Positions 41,537-56,500 of a stretch of DNA of 64,000 nt are shown piece by piece (the stretch's first letter is position 1; every line of letters starts with the position of its first letter). The position numbers and the translations under genes were made by a program. The stretch is from NCBI GenBank assembly GCA_964019425.1, contig OZ025828.1, forward strand, positions 62,001-126,000. Direction: 5' to 3'. Below the pieces are notes generated by a model. It searched no databases. It saw only the letters and a program-made list of their open reading frames with translations, and was not told where the DNA came from. The DNA comes from Flectonema sp. DT1601. Taxonomy: Eukaryota > Euglenozoa > Diplonemea > Diplonemida > Diplonemidae.

Positions 41537-44500
41537 TTACATTGGGGACTTCGTAGATTCCAACAATGATTTGCGGGCTTCTGCTCTACGAGTAGAGATG
41601 GTTGCCTTTGATCCAGGAGTTACGAATGAGCTAAGCTTTACACTTGGTGTTGTGATCTTTGGTGTTCCTCCTGTGAATGGAGTAATTGGTGATGACAAGA
41701 CAAGTGGACTACTAGCTCCTTTACTACTAGCTCCTTTACTACTAGAGTCTTCATTCGTAGGCATCATATGTGACAGTGTTAAGTCTCTGAAATTACGACG
41801 AGCATCACCACCTCCATTACGCATTGTTCTCAATCTAGTTAAAGTAGCAGATGATCCAGGGGTGGTTAGTTTTGCTATCGAACCAGAGTCAGGAGCCTTT
41901 GGTACTCCACTGACATTGTCATTACCGAGAAGTGATCCAAGTTTTGAATTAATACTCGCAAGTGATTTAGTACTTTTGTCTAAATCAACCGGTTGATCAT
42001 TTCCTTGAGTTGGTTCATCAGCGTCAGGCATCCAACTAGTGCTGACATTACTGCTATCAATTCCAGGGTTTGGTTGATCAGCGTCTGGAATCCACGATGA
42101 TCCAGTACTTGGTTCACTTCTGAAATCAATACTTTGATTTGGTTCATCAGCATCTGGAACCCAACTCTTCGACTTACCCGGAGAGAATGGTGTTCTTGGA
42201 GCTCTTCTCATAGGAGAAGCAATACTTAATGGCTCATCATTAAATGAGACGTTTGACTTATTTCCAATTGAAGATCTATTACCAGAACTAGCACCAGCAG
42301 GACTTCCCATCGTTGAGGCGTCAAACAAACTATTTCCGGCTGGAACTGGAGTATCACTCAACATTGGAGATGATGCTTCGTATAAGTCAGCAAGTCCAGC
42401 ATCACTCTTTATATTATTATCAATCATACTCGCACTACTACTCTCAAGTAGATCTGAGTAACCAGAAGGTTCGCTAGATTTGAGGTTTTGTCCAAGAAGT
42501 GCTTTTTCATCTTCTCCGAGAAGAAGTGTTTCGCACTTTTCAATTTCACCAGAGTGGAAGTTTGATCTCTTCTTCCTACACAGAAAGAATAGTAGCAACA
42601 ACAGACACAGTAGTAGTACAGCAGCAATTAGTAACCACCACCATTCAAAGTCATCGTCGTCTTTTTCAAGATCTGCCGCAGAGAGAAGACCACTTCCAGA
42701 ACCTGAAGTATCAGGAGAGAGAGTTCCCATACCAGAAGGGGCTAGTGTATCTTGAGATGGACTTAAAGTTCCTGATGAAGCTGGCTGAAGTGTTCCAACA
42801 GCTGGTTGAGTAGTTTGTGAACTACCTGGTGACACAGTACCAGACCCTGCAGGGATAAGTGTCGCTCCTGGGCTCTGAGTTGGTGACTCCGTTGGTGAAT
42901 CTGTTGGCGACGTAGTTGGCATTGAAGTATCCGGAGAAAGTGATCCACTCACACTTGGAGATAAAGTTCCATTCGGAGATTCAGTTGGAGATTCAGTTGG
43001 GGAATCCGTGGATGGAGTAACAGTTGCTGGAGGTGAAGGAGGAAGTGGAATTACTTTAGGACTACTTGTTGGAATTATCATTCTAGGAATCATTGTTGGC
43101 ACTGCTGTTGGTACGTTTGTTGGAACAGCTGTTGGAACTTGCGTCTCATCACTGCAGCAAGTTGTATCATCACACCCACTGCTGCCACAAGTAATTGTTG
43201 CTGCTGTACCTCTCAAGTAACCTACCGAACACACGTGACCTGAGCAACTTATTGTACAGGTATGCGCAACATGGGTACCACTGCAACCGGCTGTGCACGC
43301 AAACCCAGAAGCACATTGACAAGCCCACTCATTGTTTGGCTTTTCAACACAAATACCTCCATTTCCAATTGCATCACATGAGTGTGATCCTCCGGCACAG
43401 GGATGAGGAACTGGTGTTGGTGCTGTAGTTTCGTCAGAACAGCAAGTTGCGTCATCGCAAGAACCAGCAGCACAAACAATTTGATCAGCTCCTCCCTTCA
43501 AATATCCAACTGAACAAGTGTGACTATCACATGCTACTTCACATTTATGACTAACATGTGCTCCATTACAACCCGCAGTACACGCAAATCCAGAAGCACA
43601 TTCACATGACCACAACCCGTTTGCTTTCTCAATACAAATACCTCCACTACCTGCAGCATCACACGAATGAGTACCTGCTGCGCATGGGTGAGGGGCAGCA
43701 GTCGGTACTGAGGTCGGAATATTAGTTGGAACTTGTGTTGGAATAAACGTTGGTCTGGCAGTCGGCACGTCCGTCGGCACGAGAGTTGGTACCCCGGTCG
43801 GAGCTGTTGTCGGCACGTCAGTAGGGACTGCAGTCGGTGCATCTGTTGGGATATTTGTAGGCACAGCAGTCGGCATATCAGTAGGGACGGCCGTCGGCAT
43901 GTCAGTCGGAATGTTAGTAGGAACAGCTGTCGGCATATCAGTAGGGACGGCCGTCGGCATGTCAGTCGGAATGTTAGTAGGAACAGCTGTCGGCATATCA
44001 GTTGGAATATTTGTAGGCACATCAGTCGGCATATCAGTAGGGACGGCCGTCGGCATGTCAGTCGGAATGTCAGTAGGAACAGCTGTCGGCATATCAGTTG
44101 GAATATTTGTAGGCACATCAGTCGGCATATCAGTAGGGACGGCCGACGGCACGTCAGTCGGAATGTCAGTAGGAACAGTTGTCGGCATATCAGTTGGAAT
44201 ATTTGTAGGCACAGCAGTCGGCATATCAGTAGGGACGGCCGTCGGCATGTCAGTCGGAATGTCAGTAGGAACAGTTGTCGGCATATCAGTTGGAATATTT
44301 GTAGACACAGCAGTCGGCATATCAGTAGGGACGGCCGACGGCACGTCAGTCGGAACATCACTAGGAACACCCGTTGGCATATCAGTTGGGATACTTGTAG
44401 GCTCAGCAGTCGGCATGTCAGTAGGGACGGTAGTTGGTACGTCAGTTGGAACGTTTGTAGGAACAGTAGTCGGAATATTTGTAGGGATGTTAGTTGGTAC

Positions 44501-47500
44501 ATTCGTTGGGATTGCAGTAGGAATATCAGTCGGGTCACTGCAACAGGTGGCATCGTCACACGAAGCTGCTACATTACCAGTACAAGCAATAGTTTCCGCA
44601 CTAGCGACCAAGTAACCAACCGAACATCCAGCATACATACTACAGGCCACGTTACAGGTGTGTGCTGTGTGCATTCCACTGCATCCAGCAGTACAAACGT
44701 ATCCAGTAGCACATCTACATTCCCATTCTTGATTTGGCTTCTCAACACAGATTCCTCCGTTTCCAACGGCATCACACGAATGCGTACCACCAACACATGG
44801 ATGAGGAACTGGAGTTGGCACGAGAGTTGGGTCACTGCAGCAAGTAGCGTCGTCACAAGTTGCAGCAGTGTTTCCAGTGCATGCAATGGTGTCAGCTCCG
44901 CCCTTCAAGTATCCAACTGTGCATCCAGCGTAGGTGCTGCAAGCAGAGTTACAGGTGTGTCCAGTGTGCATTCCACTGCATCCAGCAGTGCAAACGTATC
45001 CGGTAGCACAGTCACATTCCCATTCGTGGCTTGGCTTCTCAACACAGATTCCTCCGTTTCCAACGGCATCACAAGAGTGAAGTCCACTTGCACAAGGATG
45101 AGGAACTGGAGTCGGCACGAGAGTTGGGTCACTGCAGCAAGTAGCGTCGTCACAAGTTGCAGCAGTGTTTCCAGTGCATGCAATGGTGTCAGCTCCGCCC
45201 TTCAAGTATCCAACTGTGCATCCAGCGTAGGTGCTGCAAGCAGAGTTACAGGTGTGTCCAGTGTGCATTCCACTGCATCCAGCAGTGCAAACGTATCCGG
45301 TAGCACAGTCACATTCCCATTCGTGGCTTGGCTTCTCAACACAGATTCCTCCGTTTCCAACGGCATCACAAGAGTGAAGTCCACTTGCACAAGGATGAGG
45401 AACTGGAGTCGGCACGAGAGTTGGGTCACTGCAGCAAGTAGCGTCGTCACAAGTTGCAGCAGTGTTTCCAGTGCATGCAATGGTGTCAGCTCCACCCTTC
45501 AAGTATCCAACTGTGCATCCAGCGTAGGTGCTGCAAGCAGAGTTACAGGTGTGTCCAGTGTGCATTCCACTGCATCCAGCAGTGCAAACGAATCCGGTAG
45601 CACAGTCACATTCCCATTCGTGGCTTGGCTTCTCAACACAGATTCCTCCGTTTCCAACGGCATCACAAGAGTGAAGTCCACTTGCACAAGGATGAGGAAC
45701 TGGAGTTGGCACGAGAGTTGGGTCACTGCAGCAAGTAGCGTCGTCACAAGTTGCAGCAGTGTTTCCAGTGCATGCAATGGTGTCAGCTCCGCCCTTCAAG
45801 TATCCAACTGTGCATCCAGCGTAGGTGCTGCAAGCAGAGTTACAGGTGTGTCCAGTGTGCATTCCACTGCATCCAGCAGTGCAAACGTATCCGGTAGCAC
45901 AGTCACATTCCCATTCGTGGCTTGGCTTCTCAACACAGATTCCTCCGTTTCCAACGGCATCACAAGAGTGAAGTCCACTTGCACAAGGATGAGGAACTGG
46001 AGTTGGCACGAGAGTTGGGTCACTGCAGCAAGTAGCGTCGTCACAAGTTGCAGCAGTGTTTCCAGTGCATGCAATGGTGTCAGCTCCGCCCTTCAAGTAT
46101 CCAACTGTGCATCCAGCGTAGGTGCTGCAAGCAGAGTTACAGGTGTGTCCAGTGTGCATTCCACTGCATCCAGCAGTGCAAACGTATCCGGTAGCACAGT
46201 CACATTCCCATTCGTGGCTTGGCTTCTCAACACAGATTCCTCCGTTTCCAACGGCATCACAAGAGTGAAGTCCACTTGCACAAGGATGAGGAACTGGAGT
46301 TGGCACGAGAGTTGGGTCACTGCAGCAAGTAGCGTCGTCACAAGTTGCAGCAGTGTTTCCAGTGCATGCAATAGTGTCAGCTCCACCCTTCAAGTATCCA
46401 ACTGTACATCCAGCGTAGGTGCTGCAAGCAGAGTTACAGGTGTGTCCAGTGTGCATTCCACTGCATCCAGCAGTGCAAACGTATCCAGTAGCACAGTCAC
46501 ATTCCCATTCGTGGCTTGGCTTCTCAACACAGATTCCTCCGTTTCCAACGGCATCACAAGAGTGAAGTCCACTTGCACAAGGATGAGGAACTGGAGTTGG
46601 CACGAGAGTTGGGTCACTGCAGCAAGTAGCGTCGTCACAAGTTGCAGCAGTGTTTCCAGTGCATGCAATGGTGTCAGCTCCGCCCTTCAAGTATCCAACT
46701 GTGCATCCAGCGTAGGTGCTGCAAGCAGAGTTACAGGTGTGTCCAGTGTGCATTCCACTGCATCCAGCAGTGCAAACGTATCCGGTAGCACAGTCACATT
46801 CCCATTCGTGGCTTGGCTTCTCAACACAGATTCCTCCGTTTCCAACGGCATCACAAGAGTGAAGTCCACTTGCACAAGGATGAGGAACTGGAGTTGGCAC
46901 GAGAGTTGGGTCACTGCAGCAAGTAGCGTCGTCACAAGTTGCAGCAGTGTTTCCAGTGCATGCAATAGTGTCAGCTCCACCCTTCAAGTATCCAACTGTG
47001 CATCCAGCATAGGTGCTGCAAGCAGAGTTACAGGTGTGTCCAGTGTGCATTCCACTGCATCCAGCAGTGCAAACGTATCCAGTAGCACAGTCACATTCCC
47101 ATTCGTGGCTTGGCTTCTCAACACAGATTCCTCCGTTTCCAACGGCATCACAAGAGTGAAGTCCACTTGCACAAGGATGAGGAACTGGAGTTGGCACGAG
47201 AGTTGGGTCACTGCAGCAAGTAGCGTCGTCACAAGTTGCAGCAGTGTTTCCAGTGCATGCAATAGTGTCAGCTCCACCCTTCAAGTATCCAACTGTACAT
47301 CCAGCGTAGGTGCTGCAAGCAGAGTTACAGGTGTGTCCAGTGTGCATTCCACTGCATCCAGCAGTGCAAACGTATCCGGTAGCACAGTCACATTCCCATT
47401 CGTGGCTTGGCTTCTCAACACAGATTCCTCCGTTTCCAACGGCATCACAAGAGTGAAGTCCACTTGCACAAGGATGAGGAACTGGAGTCGGCACGAGAGT

Positions 47501-50500
47501 TGGGTCACTGCAGCAAGTAGCGTCGTCACAAGTTGCAGCAGTGTTTCCAGTGCATGCAATGGTGTCAGCTCCGCCCTTCAAGTATCCAACTGTGCATCCA
47601 GCGTAGGTGCTGCAAGCAGAGTTACAGGTGTGTCCAGTGTGCATTCCACTGCATCCAGCAGTGCAAACGTATCCAGTAGCACAGTCACATTCCCATTCGT
47701 GGCTTGGCTTCTCAACACAGATTCCTCCGTTTCCAACGGCATCACAAGAGTGAAGTCCACTTGCACAAGGATGAGGAACTGGAGTCGGCACGAGAGTTGG
47801 GTCACTGCAGCAAGTAGCGTCGTCACAAGTTGCAGCAGTGTTTCCAGTGCATGCAATGGTGTCAGCTCCGCCCTTCAAGTATCCAACTGTGCATCCAGCG
47901 TAGGTGCTGCAAGCAGAGTTACAGGTGTGTCCAGTGTGCATTCCACTGCATCCAGCAGTGCAAACGTATCCGGTAGCACAGTCACATTCCCATTCGTGGC
48001 TTGGCTTCTCAACACAGATTCCTCCGTTTCCAACGGCATCACAAGAGTGAAGTCCACTTGCACAAGGATGAGGAACTGGAGTCGGCACGAGAGTTGGGTC
48101 ACTGCAGCAAGTAGCGTCGTCACAAGTTGCAGCAGTGTTTCCAGTGCATGCAATGGTGTCAGCTCCGCCCTTCAAGTATCCAACTGTGCATCCAGCGTAG
48201 GTGCTGCAAGCAGAGTTACAGGTGTGTCCAGTGTGCATTCCACTGCATCCAGCAGTGCAAACGTATCCGGTAGCACAGTCACATTCCCATTCGTGGCTTG
48301 GCTTCTCAACACAGATTCCTCCGTTTCCAACGGCATCACAAGAGTGAAGTCCACTTGCACAAGGATGAGGAACTGGAGTTGGCACGAGAGTTGGGTCACT
48401 GCAGCAAGTAGCGTCGTCACAAGTTGCAGCAGTGTTTCCAGTGCATGCAATAGTGTCAGCTCCACCCTTCAAGTATCCAACTGTGCATCCAGCATAGGTG
48501 CTGCAAGCAGAGTTACAGGTGTGTCCAGTGTGCATTCCACTGCATCCAGCAGTGCAAACGTATCCAGTAGCACAGTCACATTCCCATTCGTGGCTTGGCT
48601 TCTCAACACAGATTCCTCCGTTTCCAACGGCATCACAAGAGTGAAGTCCACTTGCACAAGGATGAGGAACTGGAGTTGGCACGAGAGTTGGGTCACTGCA
48701 GCAAGTAGCGTCGTCACAAGTTGCAGCAGTGTTTCCAGTGCATGCAATGGTGTCAGCTCCGCCCTTCAAGTATCCAACTGTGCATCCAGCGTAGGTGCTG
48801 CAAGCAGAGTTACAGGTGTGTCCAGTGTGCATTCCACTGCATCCAGCAGTGCAAACGTATCCGGTAGCACAGTCACATTCCCATTCGTGGCTTGGCTTCT
48901 CAACACAGATTCCTCCGTTTCCAACGGCATCACAAGAGTGAAGTCCACTTGCACAAGGATGAGGAACTGGAGTTGGCACGAGAGTTGGGTCACTGCAGCA
49001 AGTAGCGTCGTCACAAGTTGCAGCAGTGTTTCCAGTGCATGCAATGGTGTCAGCTCCGCCCTTCAAGTATCCAACTGTGCATCCAGCGTAGGTGCTGCAA
49101 GCAGAGTTACAGGTGTGTCCAGTGTGCATTCCACTGCATCCAGCAGTGCAAACGTATCCGGTAGCACAGTCACATTCCCATTCGTGGCTTGGCTTCTCAA
49201 CACAGATTCCTCCGTTTCCAACGGCATCACAAGAGTGAAGTCCACTTGCACAAGGATGAGGAACTGGAGTTGGCACGAGAGTTGGGTCACTGCAGCAAGT
49301 AGCGTCGTCACAAGTTGCAGCAGTGTTTCCAGTGCATGCAATGGTGTCAGCTCCACCCTTCAAGTATCCAACTGTGCATCCAGCGTAGGTGCTGCAAGCA
49401 GAGTTACAGGTGTGTCCAGTGTGCATTCCACTGCATCCAGCAGTGCAAACGTATCCGGTAGCACAGTCACATTCCCATTCGTGGCTTGGCTTCTCAACAC
49501 AGATTCCTCCGTTTCCAACGGCATCACAAGAGTGAAGTCCACTTGCACAAGGATGAGGAACTGGAGTCGGCACGAGAGTTGGGTCACTGCAGCAAGTAGC
49601 GTCGTCACAAGTTGCAGCAGTGTTTCCAGTGCATGCAATGGTGTCAGCTCCGCCCTTCAAGTATCCAACTGTGCATCCAGCGTAGGTGCTGCAAGCAGAG
49701 TTACAGGTGTGTCCAGTGTGCATTCCACTGCATCCAGCAGTGCAAACGTATCCGGTAGCACAGTCACATTCCCATTCGTGGCTTGGCTTCTCAACACAGA
49801 TTCCTCCGTTTCCAACGGCATCACAAGAGTGAAGTCCACTTGCACAAGGATGAGGAACTGGAGTTGGCACGAGAGTTGGGTCACTGCAGCAAGTAGCGTC
49901 GTCACAAGTTGCAGCAGTGTTTCCAGTGCATGCAATGGTGTCAGCTCCGCCCTTCAAGTATCCAACTGTGCATCCAGCGTAGGTGCTGCAAGCAGAGTTA
50001 CAGGTGTGTCCAGTGTGCATTCCACTGCATCCAGCAGTGCAAACGTATCCGGTAGCACAGTCACATTCCCATTCGTGGCTTGGCTTCTCAACACAGATTC
50101 CTCCGTTTCCAACGGCATCACAAGAGTGAAGTCCACTTGCACAAGGATGAGGAACTGGAGTCGGCACGAGAGTTGGGTCACTGCAGCAAGTAGCGTCGTC
50201 ACAAGTTGCAGCAGTGTTTCCAGTGCATGCAATGGTGTCAGCTCCGCCCTTCAAGTATCCAACTGTGCATCCAGCGTAGGTGCTGCAAGCAGAGTTACAG
50301 GTGTGTCCAGTGTGCATTCCACTGCATCCAGCAGTGCAAACGTATCCGGTAGCACAGTCACATTCCCATTCGTGGCTTGGCTTCTCAACACAGATTCCTC
50401 CGTTTCCAACGGCATCACAAGAGTGAAGTCCACTTGCACAAGGATGAGGAACTGGAGTTGGCACGAGAGTTGGGTCACTGCAGCAAGTAGCGTCGTCACA

Positions 50501-53500
50501 AGTTGCAGCAGTGTTTCCAGTGCATGCAATAGTGTCAGCTCCACCCTTCAAGTATCCAACTGTGCATCCAGCATAGGTGCTGCAAGCAGAGTTACAGGTG
50601 TGTCCAGTGTGCATTCCACTGCATCCAGCAGTGCAAACGTATCCAGTAGCACAGTCACATTCCCATTCGTGGCTTGGCTTCTCAACACAGATTCCTCCGT
50701 TTCCAACGGCATCACAAGAGTGAAGTCCACTTGCACAAGGATGAGGAACTGGAGTTGGCACGAGAGTTGGGTCACTGCAGCAAGTAGCGTCGTCACAAGT
50801 TGCAGCAGTGTTTCCAGTGCATGCAATAGTGTCAGCTCCACCCTTCAAGTATCCAACTGTGCATCCAGCGTAGGTGCTGCAAGCAGAGTTACAGGTGTGT
50901 CCAGTGTGCATTCCGCTGCATCCAGCAGTGCAAACGTATCCAGTAGCACAGTCACATTCCCATTCGTGGCTTGGCTTCTCAACACAGATTCCTCCGTTTC
51001 CAACGGCATCACAAGAGTGAAGTCCACTTGCACAAGGATGAGGAACTGGAGTTGGCACGAGAGTTGGGTCACTGCAGCAAGTAGCGTCGTCACAAGTTGC
51101 AGCAGTGTTTCCAGTGCATGCAATGGTGTCAGCTCCGCCCTTCAAGTATCCAACTGTGCATCCAGCGTAGGTGCTGCAAGCAGAGTTACAGGTGTGTCCA
51201 GTGTGCATTCCACTGCATCCAGCAGTGCAAACGTATCCGGTAGCACAGTCACATTCCCATTCGTGGCTTGGCTTCTCAACACAGATTCCTCCGTTTCCAA
51301 CGGCATCACAAGAGTGAAGTCCACTTGCACAAGGATGAGGAACTGGAGTTGGCACGAGAGTTGGGTCACTGCAGCAAGTAGCGTCGTCACAAGTTGCAGC
51401 AGTGTTTCCAGTGCATGCAATAGTGTCAGCTCCACCCTTCAAGTATCCAACTGTACATCCAGCGTAGGTGCTGCAAGCAGAGTTACAGGTGTGTCCAGTG
51501 TGCATTCCACTGCATCCAGCAGTGCAAACGTATCCAGTAGCACAGTCACATTCCCATTCGTGGCTTGGCTTCTCAACACAGATTCCTCCGTTTCCAACGG
51601 CATCACAAGAGTGAAGTCCACTTGCACAAGGATGAGGAACTGGAGTTGGCACGAGAGTTGGGTCACTGCAGCAAGTAGCGTCGTCACAAGTTGCAGCAGT
51701 GTTTCCAGTGCATGCAATAGTGTCAGCTCCACCCTTCAAGTATCCAACTGTGCATCCAGCGTAGGTGCTGCAAGCAGAGTTACAGGTGTGTCCAGTGTGC
51801 ATTCCGCTGCATCCAGCAGTGCAAACGTATCCAGTAGCACAGTCACATTCCCATTCGTGGCTTGGCTTCTCAACACAGATTCCTCCGTTTCCAACGGCAT
51901 CACAAGAGTGAAGTCCACTTGCACAAGGATGAGGAACTGGAGTTGGCACGAGAGTTGGGTCACTGCAGCAAGTAGCGTCGTCACAAGTTGCAGCAGTGTT
52001 TCCAGTGCATGCAATGGTGTCAGCTCCGCCCTTCAAGTATCCAACTGTGCATCCAGCGTAGGTGCTGCAAGCAGAGTTACAGGTGTGTCCAGTGTGCATT
52101 CCACTGCATCCAGCAGTGCAAACGTATCCGGTAGCACAGTCACATTCCCATTCGTGGCTTGGCTTCTCAACACAGATTCCTCCGTTTCCAACGGCATCAC
52201 AAGAGTGAAGTCCACTTGCACAAGGATGAGGAACTGGAGTCGGCACGAGAGTTGGGTCACTGCAGCAAGTAGCGTCGTCACAAGTTGCAGCAGTGTTTCC
52301 AGTGCATGCAATGGTGTCAGCTCCGCCCTTCAAGTATCCAACTGTGCATCCAGCGTAGGTGCTGCAAGCAGAGTTACAGGTGTGTCCAGTGTGCATTCCA
52401 CTGCATCCAGCAGTGCAAACGTATCCGGTAGCACAGTCACATTCCCATTCGTGGCTTGGCTTCTCAACACAGATTCCTCCGTTTCCAACGGCATCACAAG
52501 AGTGAAGTCCACTTGCACAAGGATGAGGAACTGGAGTTGGCACGAGAGTTGGGTCACTGCAGCAAGTAGCGTCGTCACAAGTTGCAGCAGTGTTTCCAGT
52601 GCATGCAATAGTGTCAGCTCCACCCTTCAAGTATCCAACTGTACATCCAGCGTAGGTGCTGCAAGCAGAGTTACAGGTGTGTCCAGTGTGCATTCCACTG
52701 CATCCAGCAGTGCAAACGTATCCAGTAGCACAGTCACATTCCCATTCGTGGCTTGGCTTCTCAACACAGATTCCTCCGTTTCCAACGGCATCACAAGAGT
52801 GAAGTCCACTTGCACAAGGATGAGGAACTGGAGTTGGCACGAGAGTTGGGTCACTGCAGCAAGTAGCGTCGTCACAAGTTGCAGCAGTGTTTCCAGTGCA
52901 TGCAATGGTGTCAGCTCCGCCCTTCAAGTATCCAACTGTGCATCCAGCGTAGGTGCTGCAAGCAGAGTTACAGGTGTGTCCAGTGTGCATTCCACTGCAT
53001 CCAGCAGTGCAAACGTATCCGGTAGCACAGTCACATTCCCATTCGTGGCTTGGCTTCTCAACACAGATTCCTCCGTTTCCAACGGCATCACAAGAGTGAA
53101 GTCCACTTGCACAAGGATGAGGAACTGGAGTCGGCACGAGAGTTGGGTCACTGCAGCAAGTAGCGTCGTCACAAGTTGCAGCAGTGTTTCCAGTGCATGC
53201 AATGGTGTCAGCTCCGCCCTTCAAGTATCCAACTGTGCATCCAGCGTAGGTGCTGCAAGCAGAGTTACAGGTGTGTCCAGTGTGCATTCCACTGCATCCA
53301 GCAGTGCAAACGTATCCAGTAGCACAGTCACATTCCCATTCGTGGCTTGGTTTCTCAACACAGATTCCTCCGTTTCCAACGGCATCACAAGAGTGAAGTC
53401 CACTTGCACAAGGATGAGGAACTGGAGTTGGCACGAGAGTTGGGTCACTGCAGCAAGTAGCGTCGTCACAAGTTGCAGCAGTGTTTCCAGTGCATGCAAT

Positions 53501-56500
53501 AGTGTCAGCTCCACCCTTCAAGTATCCAACTGTGCATCCAGCGTAGGTGCTGCAAGCAGAGTTACAGGTGTGTCCAGTGTGCATTCCACTGCATCCAGCA
53601 GTGCAAACGTATCCAGTAGCACAGTCACATTCCCATTCGTGGCTTGGCTTCTCAACACAGATTCCTCCGTTTCCAACGGCATCACAAGAGTGAAGTCCAC
53701 TTGCACAAGGATGAGGAACTGGAGTTGGCACGAGAGTTGGGTCACTGCAGCAAGTAGCGTCGTCACAAGTTGCAGCAGTGTTTCCAGTGCATGCAATAGT
53801 GTCAGCTCCACCCTTCAAGTATCCAACTGTACATCCAGCGTAGGTGCTGCAAGCAGAGTTACAGGTGTGTCCAGTGTGCATTCCACTGCATCCAGCAGTG
53901 CAAACGTATCCGGTAGCACAGTCACATTCCCATTCGTGGCTTGGCTTCTCAACACAGATTCCTCCGTTTCCAACGGCATCACAAGAGTGAAGTCCACTTG
54001 CACAAGGATGAGGAACTGGAGTCGGCACGAGAGTTGGGTCACTGCAGCAAGTAGCGTCGTCACAAGTTGCAGCAGTGTTTCCAGTGCATGCAATGGTGTC
54101 AGCTCCGCCCTTCAAGTATCCAACTGTGCATCCAGCGTAGGTGCTGCAAGCAGAGTTACAGGTGTGTCCAGTGTGCATTCCACTGCATCCAGCAGTGCAA
54201 ACGTATCCAGTAGCACAGTCACATTCCCATTCGTGGCTTGGCTTCTCAACACAGATTCCTCCGTTTCCAACGGCATCACAAGAGTGAAGTCCACTTGCAC
54301 AAGGATGAGGAACTGGAGTTGGCACGAGAGTTGGGTCACTGCAGCAAGTAGCGTCGTCACAAGTTGCAGCAGTGTTTCCAGTGCATGCAATAGTGTCAGC
54401 TCCACCCTTCAAGTATCCAACTGTACATCCAGCGTAGGTGCTGCAAGCAGAGTTACAGGTGTGTCCAGTGTGCATTCCGCTGCATCCAGCAGTGCAAACG
54501 TATCCAGTAGCACAGTCACATTCCCATTCGTGGCTTGGCTTCTCAACACAGATTCCTCCGTTTCCAACGGCATCACAAGAGTGAAGTCCACTTGCACAAG
54601 GATGAGGAACTGGAGTCGGCACGAGAGTTGGGTCACTGCAGCAAGTAGCGTCGTCACAAGTTGCAGCAGTGTTTCCAGTGCATGCAATGGTGTCAGCTCC
54701 GCCCTTCAAGTATCCAACTGTGCATCCAGCGTAGGTGCTGCAAGCAGAGTTACAGGTGTGTCCAGTGTGCATTCCACTGCATCCAGCAGTGCAAACGTAT
54801 CCAGTAGCACAGTCACATTCCCATTCGTGGCTTGGCTTCTCAACACAGATTCCTCCGTTTCCAACGGCATCACAAGAGTGAAGTCCACTTGCACAAGGAT
54901 GAGGAACTGGAGTTGGCACGAGAGTTGGGTCACTGCAGCAAGTAGCGTCGTCACAAGTTGCAGCAGTGTTTCCAGTGCATGCAATGGTGTCAGCTCCGCC
55001 CTTCAAGTATCCAACTGTACATCCAGCGTAGGTGCTGCAAGCAGAGTTACAGGTGTGTCCAGTGTGCATTCCACTGCATCCAGCAGTGCAAACGTATCCG
55101 GTAGCACAGTCACATTCCCATTCGTGGCTTGGCTTCTCAACACAGATTCCTCCGTTTCCAACGGCATCACAAGAGTGAAGTCCACTTGCACAAGGATGAG
55201 GAACTGGAGTCGGCACGAGAGTTGGGTCACTGCAGCAAGTAGCGTCGTCACAAGTTGCAGCAGTGTTTCCAGTGCATGCAATGGTGTCAGCTCCGCCCTT
55301 CAAGTATCCAACTGTGCATCCAGCGTAGGTGCTGCAAGCAGAGTTACAGGTGTGTCCAGTGTGCATTCCACTGCATCCAGCAGTGCAAACGTATCCAGTA
55401 GCACAGTCACATTCCCATTCGTGGCTTGGCTTCTCAACACAGATTCCTCCGTTTCCAACGGCATCACAAGAGTGAAGTCCACTTGCACAAGGATGAGGAA
55501 CTGGAGTCGGCACGAGAGTTGGGTCACTGCAGCAAGTAGCGTCGTCACAAGTTGCAGCAGTGTTTCCAGTGCATGCAATGGTGTCAGCTCCGCCCTTCAA
55601 GTATCCAACTGTGCATCCAGCGTAGGTGCTGCAAGCAGAGTTACAGGTGTGTCCAGTGTGCATTCCACTGCATCCAGCAGTGCAAACGTATCCAGTAGCA
55701 CAGTCACATTCCCATTCGTGGCTTGGCTTCTCAACACAGATTCCTCCGTTTCCAACGGCATCACAAGAGTGAAGTCCACTTGCACAAGGATGAGGAACTG
55801 GAGTTGGCACGAGAGTTGGGTCACTGCAGCAAGTAGCGTCGTCACAAGTTGCAGCAGTGTTTCCAGTGCATGCAATGGTGTCAGCTCCGCCCTTCAAGTA
55901 TCCAACTGTACATCCAGCGTAGGTGCTGCAAGCAGAGTTACAGGTGTGTCCAGTGTGCATTCCACTGCATCCAGCAGTGCAAACGTATCCGGTAGCACAG
56001 TCACATTCCCATTCGTGGCTTGGCTTCTCAACACAGATTCCTCCGTTTCCAACGGCATCACAAGAGTGAAGTCCACTTGCACAAGGATGAGGAACTGGAG
56101 TCGGCACGAGAGTTGGGTCACTGCAGCAAGTAGCGTCGTCACAAGTTGCAGCAGTGTTTCCAGTGCATGCAATGGTGTCAGCTCCGCCCTTCAAGTATCC
56201 AACTGTGCATCCAGCGTAGGTGCTGCAAGCAGAGTTACAGGTGTGTCCAGTGTGCATTCCACTGCATCCAGCAGTGCAAACGTATCCGGTAGCACAGTCA
56301 CATTCCCATTCGTGGCTTGGCTTCTCAACACAGATTCCTCCGTTTCCAACGGCATCACAAGAGTGAAGTCCACTTGCACAAGGATGAGGAACTGGAGTTG
56401 GCACGAGAGTTGGGTCACTGCAGCAAGTAGCGTCGTCACAAGTTGCAGCAGTGTTTCCAGTGCATGCAATGGTGTCAGCTCCGCCCTTCAAGTATCCAAC

